Positions 1 to 5,782 of a stretch of 5,782 bases of DNA are shown piece by piece. Below the pieces are notes generated by a model. The model saw only the letters and a list, made by a program, of their open reading frames with translations. It ran no database searches and was not told where the DNA came from. The position numbers and the translations under genes are program-made. Source of the stretch: Massilia sp. UBA2709 (lineage in GTDB: Bacteria > Pseudomonadota > Gammaproteobacteria > Burkholderiales > Burkholderiaceae_D). Location: positions 13,732-19,513 of the forward strand of contig DEKZ01000058.1 of the NCBI GenBank assembly GCA_002354135.1, read 5' to 3'. How positions within the stretch are numbered: position 1 is the first letter of the stretch; every line of letters begins with the position of its first letter.

Positions 1-1284
1 GTCGCCGCCCAGGCGCGCCAGCACGTCCTCGGCGCGCAGCACCTTCTGCACGCGGCGCGCGACCAGTTGCAGCACCAGGTCGCCGGTGGCATGGCCCCAG
101 GTGTCGTTCACGCCCTTGAAACCGTCGAGGTCGATGAACATGGTGGCGACTACGCTGTCGCGCCGCGCCGCGCGCACCAGCGCCAGTTCCAGCAGGCGCG
201 TGAGCTGGCCGTAATTGACCAGTCCGGTCAGGCTGTCGTGCTGGGCCAGGCGCGCCAGCTTCTTCGACTGCTCTTCCAGTTCCGCGGTGCGCTCGGCCAC
301 GCGGTGTTCGAGCGTGTCGTTGGCGGCCTGCAGGCGGTGATTGACGTCGTTAATGATGCGGTAGCTGCGCCGCAGGCGCCAGCCGGCATAGGCCAGCAGC
401 GCCAGCAGCAGGATCGAATACGCAAACAGGAAGCCGCGGTAGCGCTGGCGTTCGAGCACCTCGCCCTGGAAGGAACGGTCGAATTCGCGGCCCAGGCGCG
501 CCATCATCTCGCCGGTGCCGAGCGCGGCGATCTGGGACTCGACCTCGTTCTCGCGCGGCCGGTTGGCCAGGATGATGCGGGTATCGCGCGCCAGCGCGTC
601 GATCTGGTCCACCACCGCCTGCGAAAAGCGCGACTTCTGGTCCTCGATCTGGGCCAGGCTGTTCTCGATGCGGCGCGCCAGCGCCGGCGAGGGCGCCAGG
701 TTGTAACGCAGGGTATCGGCCAGCAAGTCGTTCAGCAATGCGTCCAGGCGCACCACCACCATTCCCGGCGCCAGCGCGCCCTCGATGCCGCCCAGCTCCG
801 TCTTGAGGTCGGCCAGCGCCGGCGGCAAGGTCTGCAGGGCCGCGCGCAAGAGGGTGTTCAGGGCGCGGAACTCGTTCACGAGGTCGGCCTTCATGCGCAG
901 CGCGCCGGCCAGCTCCGTATGAATCTGGCGCGCGCCGCGCCCGCGCGTCATCGGTAGCGCCTCCTCCAGGCGTTCCATCAACTGGCGCATCTGCGTGCCG
1001 GGCGCCACCAGACGCGCATCGGCCAGGCCGCTGCCGATATGGGCCCGCAGCAGGTTCGCATCCCACTCGGCGTCGAGCTGCTGCAGCTCGTGCAGGTCGA
1101 ACATCACCCGGTTCTGGTTATCGACATCGACTCCGGTGGTGCGCGTGTACAGGACCGCCAGCAAGGCAATCAGCAGCAGCGCCGCAGCGACGATGAATTG
1201 CAGGCGCCGTCGCGGGTGCAAGGCTTCGATACGACGCATCCATCCCGCAAACAAGCTGTCCGACCAACGTAACAATCTACTCAT
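1..1284 (-). CDS. Membrane-bound diguanylate cyclase with periplasmic DAHL-like sensor domain (3' end beyond window)
   Basis: This gene is predicted to make cyclic di-GMP from two GTP at the inner membrane, in response to a signal sensed outside the cytoplasm. I translated 428 codons with no stop before the window edge. Residues 29-47 form a first membrane helix after an Arg-rich N-terminus. Residues about 52-280 are a mostly helical periplasmic region resembling the DAHL sensor family as I remember it. A second membrane helix spans 284-302, and a coiled-coil-like linker about 308-346 leads into the GGDEF domain from about 347. Metal and substrate residues are present in the spacing of PleD: D385 (FIDLDGFK), N393 and D402. 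An RxxD inhibitory site (R417, D420) lies five residues before the signature, of which only GGD (426-428) is visible. The ATG at 1284 is chosen because an in-frame TGA (1300-1302) lies six codons upstream. No good Shine-Dalgarno precedes it. Whether an EAL or other domain follows cannot be seen. Confidence 0.93.
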   Translation of the reverse strand, partial: MSRLLRWSDSLFAGWMRRIEALHPRRRLQFIVAAALLLIALLAVLYTRTTGVDVDNQNRVMFDLHELQQLDAEWDANLLRAHIGSGLADARLVAPGTQMRQLMERLEEALPMTRGRGARQIHTELAGALRMKADLVNEFRALNTLLRAALQTLPPALADLKTELGGIEGALAPGMVVVRLDALLNDLLADTLRYNLAPSPALARRIENSLAQIEDQKSRFSQAVVDQIDALARDTRIILANRPRENEVESQIAALGTGEMMARLGREFDRSFQGEVLERQRYRGFLFAYSILLLALLAYAGWRLRRSYRIINDVNHRLQAANDTLEHRVAERTAELEEQSKKLARLAQHDSLTGLVNYGQLTRLLELALVRAARRDSVVATMFIDLDGFKGVNDTWGHATGDLVLQLVARRVQKVLRAEDVLARLGGD

Positions 1285-1332
1285 AGTTGCAAGAGCATAT
1301 CAAAACGGCGGCCGTCTTCGCGCACGTGGTAT

Positions 1333-2493
1333 TTACGACAACTGTCCAGCTCTATCCGGCGGCGGCGACTGCGCCATCCACCGCCCGACAGCCTCGACGC
1401 GGGCGGCGAGCACCGCTTCCGGAATCTTCGCCTTGTCCCCGGCGAAGCGGGCCGCGACTGCGCCCGCGTCGACGCCGCGCGCCACCTCGAGCGCCGCCAG
1501 CAGCCAGGCGTGCGGCACGGGTCCGTGGCATGCGGCCGCCAGCAGCATCTCGGCGAAGCGCTCGGACTTGCGGAAGGCGTCGCAGCGTCCGAACAGGGCG
1601 ACGAGAGCAGCGGCGTCGAGCTTTGCTGCAGCCTCGACGTGGCTGTGCTCGCGCGCCGTGATCAAGGCCAGGTCGCGGCATTCGTTGGGCACTTTCAGGC
1701 GCTTGCACAACCCGGCGATCGCGTCGGCGCCGCCAAGGTCGCGCATCAGCGCCGCGCAGCGCACCGCCAGCGTGCGGCCCAGTCCGGCGGCGTGGTCGAT
1801 CACCTCCATGATGCGGACACCACTGTCCACTTCGGGGCGCCGCGGCTGCGGCATGCCCCACAAGGCGTCGAGCTCGGGCATGATGCGCGCCAGCGCGCCG
1901 CAGTCGCGCAGCACGTCGAACATGCGCGAGGGCCGGCGTTCCATCAGCCCGCGCGAGAGTTCCTGCCAGACGCGCTCGGGCACCAGCGCATCGACCTCGC
2001 CCGCCTCGACCATCCTGCGCATCAGCGCATTGGTGTCCTCGGCCACGCGGAACTCGGCGAAGCGCGCGGCAAAGCGCGCCACGCGCAGGATGCGCACCGG
2101 GTCCTCGGCGAAGGCTTCGGACACGTGGCGGAACAGGCGCGCGCCCAGGTCGCGCCTGCCGCCATAGGGGTCGACAATGCTGCCGTCGTCGGCGCGCGCC
2201 ATCGCGTTGATGGTCAGGTCGCGCCGCACCAGGTCGTCTTCCAGGGTGACGTCGGGAGAAGTGTGGAACACGAAGCCGTGGTAGCCGGGCGCGGTCTTGC
2301 GCTCGGTGCGCGCCAGGGCATATTCCTCCTGCGTCTCGGGATGCAGGAAAACGGGGAAATCCTTGCCGACCGGGCGGAAGCCCGCGGCAATCATCTCGTC
2401 CGGGGTGGCGCCGACCACGACATGGTCGCGGTCCTGCACCGGCAGGCCGAGCAGCTCGTCGCGCACGGCGCCGCCGACAACGTACGTCTTCAT
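1333..2493 (-). CDS. cca: CCA tRNA nucleotidyltransferase with degenerate HD domain
   Basis: Cca adds or repairs the 3'-terminal CCA of tRNAs in the cytoplasm using CTP and ATP, without a nucleic-acid template. The 386-residue product begins like other bacterial class II enzymes. It has GGAVRD at 7-12, the catalytic pair D21/D23 (DRD), the RRDLTINA motif at 90-97, and EDPVR at 130-134 for nucleotide selection. It is similar to E. coli Cca over most of its length but shorter than that protein (about 412 residues). The shortfall lies in the C-terminal HD domain. There R227 and R251 occupy the places of the expected histidines (SGVR, MRDLGG), and the segment that carries further histidines in E. 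coli is missing. CCA addition should be kept, while the metal-dependent phosphatase and phosphodiesterase activities are probably lost. The start at 2493 gives the family N-terminus MKTYVVGG; an ATG two codons upstream (2499) is equally possible. Neither has a strong ribosome binding site. It follows the GST gene by 14 bases, so translational coupling is plausible. Confidence 0.96.
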   Translation of the reverse strand: MKTYVVGGAVRDELLGLPVQDRDHVVVGATPDEMIAAGFRPVGKDFPVFLHPETQEEYALARTERKTAPGYHGFVFHTSPDVTLEDDLVRRDLTINAMARADDGSIVDPYGGRRDLGARLFRHVSEAFAEDPVRILRVARFAARFAEFRVAEDTNALMRRMVEAGEVDALVPERVWQELSRGLMERRPSRMFDVLRDCGALARIMPELDALWGMPQPRRPEVDSGVRIMEVIDHAAGLGRTLAVRCAALMRDLGGADAIAGLCKRLKVPNECRDLALITAREHSHVEAAAKLDAAALVALFGRCDAFRKSERFAEMLLAAACHGPVPHAWLLAALEVARGVDAGAVAARFAGDKAKIPEAVLAARVEAVGRWMAQSPPPDRAGQLS

Positions 2494-2507
2494 GCTCATC
2501 GCCAGTG

Positions 2508-3227
2508 TCAATCCCGCGGCAGGTCCGCGTCGTGCAAGGGGGTCGGGTCGGTTTCGCGCATCGCCTCCTGCACCCAGCGCGCCACCGCCGGGTGGGCCAG
2601 CACGCGGTCGCAATAGGCCTGCAGCGCCGGCGCCAGCGCCACGCCATAGGTTTTGAAACGGGTCACCACCGGGGCATAGAAGGCATCGGCGATCGAGAAG
2701 TCGCCGAACAGGAAGTCGCGGTGGCCGAAGCGCGCCAGGCACTCTTCCCAGATTTCGCAGATGCGGCCGATGTCGGCCTGGGCGCCCGGCGTGCGTCCGC
2801 GGCCCGGCAGGCTGGCCTGGATGTTCATCGACATGTCGTTGCGCAGTGCCTGGAAGCCCGAATGCATCTCGGCCACGATGGAGCGCGCCAGCGCGCGCGC
2901 GGCCACGTCCTGGGGCCACATGTGCTTGTCGGGGAACTGCTCGGCCAGGTATTCGCAGATGGCGAGGCTGTCCCAGATCGTCATCTCGCCGGCCAGCAGC
3001 ACCGGCACCCGGCCCGCATGCGAGTAGCGCGCGATGTTGGCGGCGGTGTCGGGCTGGTCGAGCAGCAGGCGCACTTCGGTGAACGGAATGTTGAACGCGA
3101 CCGCCGCCACCCAGGGCCGCATCGACCACGAGGAGATGTTCTTGTTGCCGATGACGAGGGTGAGGCCGGGCTTGCGTGCCTGCTCTAGGGTATTCGAGAG
3201 GGTCGGGTCGAGTTCCGTGGTCTGCAT
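2508..3227 (-). CDS. Glutathione S-transferase family protein
   Basis: This is a 239-residue cytosolic GST-fold protein; substrate unknown. The thioredoxin-like N-terminal domain starts at about residue 22 with the sequence LTLVIGNKN. It carries a serine cluster at 32-35 (SSWS), where a serine-type GST would activate the glutathione thiol. It also has the conserved cis-proline P75 in RVPVL, and D86/S87 (WDSLAICEYLAE), which fit the glutathione gamma-glutamyl binding site. The C-terminal helical domain follows from about 105 and includes FLFGDFSIADAFYAPV (172-187), the usual N-capping/hydrophobic staple region with its conserved Asp. About 21 residues precede the expected family start. I keep the ATG at 3227 because a good Shine-Dalgarno (AGGA) sits five bases before it and no closer start codon is visible. 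The gene lies 18 bases after the SDR gene and 14 before cca. A detoxification role is family-level inference only. Confidence 0.92.
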   Translation of the reverse strand: MQTTELDPTLSNTLEQARKPGLTLVIGNKNISSWSMRPWVAAVAFNIPFTEVRLLLDQPDTAANIARYSHAGRVPVLLAGEMTIWDSLAICEYLAEQFPDKHMWPQDVAARALARSIVAEMHSGFQALRNDMSMNIQASLPGRGRTPGAQADIGRICEIWEECLARFGHRDFLFGDFSIADAFYAPVVTRFKTYGVALAPALQAYCDRVLAHPAVARWVQEAMRETDPTPLHDADLPRD

Positions 3228-3232
3228 AAGCT

Positions 3233-3236
3233 TCCT
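3233..3236 (-). promoter_or_regulatory. Ribosome binding site of the GST gene
   Basis: On the minus strand the core AGGA, within the string ACAGGAAGCTT, ends five bases before the ATG at 3227. It lies inside the 18-base gap after the SDR stop codon. It supports the longer N-terminus of the GST protein. Confidence 0.7.
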
Positions 3237-3245
3237 GTCCAGGGG

Positions 3246-4208
3246 TTAGCGGCCGGCGCGGGCGCGCAGGCGGTCGAGCGGTTCGTCGGGCGCCAGGTAG
3301 TGCGGCGCCACCGCTTCAAGCGCAGTGAGCTTGATTCCCAGCGACGCGGCTGTCAAGTCCTGGATGGCCGGGTCGATCACGTTATCGACCTTCATCGAGT
3401 CGAGGTTGTCGCGGGTGATGATGGGCTCGCCCGGCAGCGACTCGAACAGGCGCGCCTGCAGCCGGGCCAGGCGCGGCGGCAGTTCGACGATGGGCCGCTC
3501 GCAGCCGGCGTAGCGTCCGGCCAGGCGCACCAGTTCGGCCAGGGTGTAGACGTTGGGCCCGCCGAGCTGGTAGACCTGGTGGCGCGATGCCGGGTTGCGC
3601 AAGGCATTGACGAAGGCCTGGGCGACGTCGCCGACGTAGACCGGCTGGAACACCGCCGAGGCGCAGGCCAGCGGAATGACGGGAAAGCGCCGCTGCAGGC
3701 GCGCGAACACGGTAAGGAAATGGTCGCCCGGACCGAACACGACCGAGGGCCGGAAGATCGTCGCCGCCACCTCGGGCCGGCTGCGCGCGGCCAGCTCGCC
3801 GTCGGCCTTCGAGCGCTGGTACATCGAGGGACCGTCGATGTTCGCTCCCAGCGCGCTCATGTGCAGGTAGCGCTCGACGCCCATGACGGCGCAAGCCTCG
3901 ACGATGCGGCGCGGCAGGTCGACGTGGGCGCGCCGGAACTCGGGCCCGTAGGGCTGGGCGCGGCTGCCGTGCAGGATGCCGACCAGGTTGATCGCCGCCG
4001 TATGGCCTTTCAGCAGCGTTCGCAGGGTGGCGTCGTCGTGGATGTCGGCCTCGACGACGTCGACCCCGGGCAGGGTCGTCAAGTGGCGCACGCGCGCCGC
4101 GTGGCGCGTCGGCACCAGCGCCGGAATGCTTTCCTGGGCCAGCAGCGCCAGCAAATGACTGCCGATGAATCCGGAACCGCCAAATACCACCACCGACAGG
4201 TCGCGCAT
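3246..4208 (-). CDS. NAD(P)-binding SDR protein, complex I NDUFA9 subunit family
   Basis: This is a 320-residue Rossmann-fold protein of the atypical/extended short-chain dehydrogenase type. The dinucleotide-binding loop GGSGFIG is at 10-16, with the glycines in GxxGxxG spacing. An acidic segment at 53-58 (EADIHD) contributes to cofactor binding. NLVGIL at 74-79 ends the fourth strand region, MSALGA is at 117-122, and Y130xxxK134 supplies the classical Tyr/Lys pair with S118 nearby. FRPSVVFGPGD (152-162) and the QPVYVGDVAQA region (188-198) are typical of the NDUFA9-like group. Relatives include the mitochondrial complex I accessory subunit NDUFA9 and yeast Coq11, so a link to quinone or respiratory-chain upkeep is often guessed. 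Bacterial function is not settled, and there are no complex I genes in view. The ATG at 4208 has a close GAGGA upstream. No membrane helix or signal peptide is evident. Confidence 0.9.
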   Translation of the reverse strand: MRDLSVVVFGGSGFIGSHLLALLAQESIPALVPTRHAARVRHLTTLPGVDVVEADIHDDATLRTLLKGHTAAINLVGILHGSRAQPYGPEFRRAHVDLPRRIVEACAVMGVERYLHMSALGANIDGPSMYQRSKADGELAARSRPEVAATIFRPSVVFGPGDHFLTVFARLQRRFPVIPLACASAVFQPVYVGDVAQAFVNALRNPASRHQVYQLGGPNVYTLAELVRLAGRYAGCERPIVELPPRLARLQARLFESLPGEPIITRDNLDSMKVDNVIDPAIQDLTAASLGIKLTALEAVAPHYLAPDEPLDRLRARAGR

Positions 4209-4212
4209 GGGG

Positions 4213-4217
4213 TCCTC
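4213..4217 (-). promoter_or_regulatory. Ribosome binding site of the NDUFA9-like gene
   Basis: Minus-strand GAGGA stands four bases before the ATG at 4208, in the 20-base gap after the slt stop codon. The spacing is slightly short, but the match to the anti-Shine-Dalgarno is good and supports this start. Confidence 0.6.
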
Positions 4218-4228
4218 GATGTTGGGTG

Positions 4229-5782
4229 TCAGGGGAGTGAGCTCGAGGCGCCGCGCGGGTCGATCGTGCCCAGGCGCGCCTTGAGCGACTGCGGCCGCTT
4301 CTCGAACAGCGCGGCGTAGTTCGTTGCGTTCGACATCACATTGCGCACGTAGGTTCGGGTCTCGGAAAACGGGATCGACTCGACGAACACCGCGCCTTCC
4401 ATCGGCGCCTCGAGCCGGCCGCGCCAGGTGCGCGAGCGTGCCGGGCCGGCGTTGTAGGCGGCGGTAGCCAGCACCTGCGAGCCGCCGTTATTCTCCAGCA
4501 CCATGTTCATGTAGTTGGCGCCGAGCGTGATGTTGGTGCGCAGGTCGTTGAGCATGTCGTGGACGAAGTCGGTCAGGCCGATCTTCGCCGCCACCCACTT
4601 GCCGGTGGCCGGCATCACCTGCATCAGGCCGGAAGCGCCCACGCCCGAGCGGGCGTCGGAAATGAAACGCGATTCCTGGCGGATCAGGCCATATACCCAG
4701 GCGGTGTCGAGCGACAGGTCTTTCGCGGTCGGATGCAGGATGTCGTTGTGCGGGGCCGGGAAGCGCTGGTTGAAATCGAGCTCGTTGCGGGTGCGCAGCG
4801 AGGTCTCGACCATGCGGTCGAGCAGGTCGTTGCGGCGCGCGTATTCGGCTGCAGCGATCAGCTGGCGGTCGGACAGGCCGCGCAGCGCCCAGCTCCACTC
4901 GCGGTTGCCTTCGGCGCGCAGGCGCAAGGCATAGAATTTCATCGCCTGGCGCATCGCCGGCAGCGCCGCCACATAGGCCACTTCGCCCGGCGTGGGGGCC
5001 GCGGCCGGCGGCGGCACCGTCACCAGCTCGCCCAGCTCTTCCAGCGCGAGCTGGCCATAGAAATTGTTCTGGGTAGCGATGCGGCGGAACAGGGCCTCGC
5101 CGTCTTCCTTGCGGCCCTGCGCCTCATAGGCACGGCCGCGCCAGTAGAGCCAGCCCGATTCGGCGGCCAGGCCGGGCGGCATCGCGTCGATGGTGGCGGC
5201 CACCGTCTTCCAGTCGCCGCGGCGCAGGGCCATCCGGGTCTTCCATTCGAGCTGGAAATTCGACAGCGGCGCGCCCTCGGCGCGCTTCCAGTAGTCGTGG
5301 GCTTCCGGCGCCAGCGCGATCGAGGCCGCCAGGGCGATATTGGCCCAGCCGATCGCGCGTTCCTCCTGGTTCAGCTTGCCGCTGTTCTTCTCGAGCGCGA
5401 CCACGGCCAGCTTCAGGCTGGTGCGCGCCATGCGGCCCAGCGCGACCAGGTAGATCTCGTGTTCGGCGCGGTTCGCCCCGATGCCGCGCGCCATCGCCAC
5501 CGCCGGTACGTCGACCGCCTGGGCGGCGCGGGTGTCCGAGGCCCCGAGCAGCTGGGCGATGCGGCGCGAGGGCCCGGTGGCGCCCATTTCGCCGGCCAGG
5601 CGCAGTTGCACCAGCAGCTCGTCCTGGCCCAGCTGGCCCATCTGCACGAGCTGGGTCATCAGGGCGGCGCAGCCCTCGCCATAGGCGGGGGGATTGTTCA
5701 GCAGGGCGCGCGCTTCCGATGCGACGCGTTCGCCGCGCAGCGCGCGCGCCAGCAAGGCGTAGCAGCGCACCTGCAGCTCGGA
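4229..5782 (-). CDS. slt: Soluble lytic murein transglycosylase, Slt70-type (5' end beyond window)
   Basis: This periplasmic enzyme cleaves the MurNAc-GlcNAc bond of peptidoglycan and leaves 1,6-anhydro-MurNAc ends. The visible 517 residues are the C-terminal part; the signal peptide and first helices lie off the right edge. The GTG at 5768-5770 is unlikely to be the true start, because the frame stays open to the edge and Slt proteins are longer. Numbering from that codon, residues 1 to about 330 are alpha-helical repeats of the superhelical U/L region (for example WLYWRGRAYEAQGR, 207-220), with a Pro/Ala-rich segment at 253-261. The GH23 catalytic domain covers about 345-490. Its catalytic glutamate is E366 in GLIRQESRF. 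It also has GASGLMQVMPATG (378-390), AAYNAGPAR (437-445) and ETRTYVRNV (470-478), all typical of a functional family 1 enzyme. It is the first gene in view of the likely operon, and its stop is 20 bases before the next gene. Confidence 0.95.
   Translation of the reverse strand, partial: SELQVRCYALLARALRGERVASEARALLNNPPAYGEGCAALMTQLVQMGQLGQDELLVQLRLAGEMGATGPSRRIAQLLGASDTRAAQAVDVPAVAMARGIGANRAEHEIYLVALGRMARTSLKLAVVALEKNSGKLNQEERAIGWANIALAASIALAPEAHDYWKRAEGAPLSNFQLEWKTRMALRRGDWKTVAATIDAMPPGLAAESGWLYWRGRAYEAQGRKEDGEALFRRIATQNNFYGQLALEELGELVTVPPPAAAPTPGEVAYVAALPAMRQAMKFYALRLRAEGNREWSWALRGLSDRQLIAAAEYARRNDLLDRMVETSLRTRNELDFNQRFPAPHNDILHPTAKDLSLDTAWVYGLIRQESRFISDARSGVGASGLMQVMPATGKWVAAKIGLTDFVHDMLNDLRTNITLGANYMNMVLENNGGSQVLATAAYNAGPARSRTWRGRLEAPMEGAVFVESIPFSETRTYVRNVMSNATNYAALFEKRPQSLKARLGTIDPRGASSSLP

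Noticed and set aside
1302..1318. Minus-strand hairpin AAGACGG-CCG-CCGTTTT after cca, as a possible terminator.
   Set aside because: The seven-pair stem includes a G-T pair and three A-T pairs and uses up the whole T run, so no U tract is left behind it. It is too weak to call.
995..2167. Long plus-strand open frame of 390 codons across the cca/GGDEF boundary, and similar ones at 67-957, 1510-2616 and 3300-4319.
   Set aside because: They lie opposite well-supported minus-strand genes. The translations are Arg/Ser/Ala/Gln-rich, low in complexity and match no family. Long antisense frames are expected at this G+C content.
2884..2903. Run of alternating GCGC in the GST gene, a possible Z-DNA or palindromic site.
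   Set aside because: It encodes ordinary Ala/Arg residues in a helix of the GST. Such runs are common here because of third-position G/C bias.
2500..3129. Upstream extension of the cca frame over the GST gene, giving a 598-codon frame.
   Set aside because: The extra 212 or so residues are an out-of-frame reading of the GST gene, and the known Cca N-terminus begins at 2493. It is not a fusion.
5768..5770. GTG as the start codon of the lytic transglycosylase.
   Set aside because: The reading frame continues (Ser-Glu-Leu-Gln) to the window edge. No signal peptide follows the GTG, and the family is longer at the N-terminus.

Overview
The window is a compact, G+C-rich stretch (about two thirds G+C by eye) in which all five recognisable genes lie on the minus strand. 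It is transcribed from the right edge to the left edge, and both outermost genes run off the window. Protein character points to a betaproteobacterium of the Oxalobacteraceae (Massilia/Telluria/Janthinobacterium group). The clues are a DAHL-type sensor diguanylate cyclase, the wording of the Cca and Slt proteins, and the order slt - NDUFA9-like SDR - GST - cca, which I recall as common in Burkholderiales. This placement is by recognition, not by a database search.

In the direction of transcription the layout is as follows. (1) 5782-4229: most of a Slt70-type soluble lytic transglycosylase, lacking its N-terminus, with an intact catalytic domain. (2) 4208-3246: an NAD(P)-binding SDR protein of the 'complex I NDUFA9 subunit' family. 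(3) 3227-2508: a glutathione S-transferase family protein. (4) 2493-1333: the CCA tRNA nucleotidyltransferase Cca. (5) 1284 to the left edge: a membrane-anchored diguanylate cyclase with a periplasmic DAHL-like sensor domain, cut by the window in the middle of its GGDEF motif. Gaps between the first four genes are 20, 18 and 14 bases, so they are probably one transcription unit. The gap before the diguanylate cyclase is 48 bases and holds no convincing promoter or terminator, so the gene may be read through from cca.

The genes do not form one pathway. They cover wall turnover, a redox or quinone-associated dehydrogenase fold, glutathione chemistry, tRNA 3'-end maturation, and c-di-GMP signalling. 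This looks like a conserved housekeeping cluster with a signalling gene at its downstream end. The main departure from expectation is in Cca: the nucleotidyltransferase part is intact, but the C-terminal HD phosphohydrolase domain has lost its histidine metal ligands and a block of residues around them. I see no mobile element, CRISPR array, RNA gene or extended repeat, and no sign of a novel multi-gene system. There is no gene-free stretch over 300 bases.
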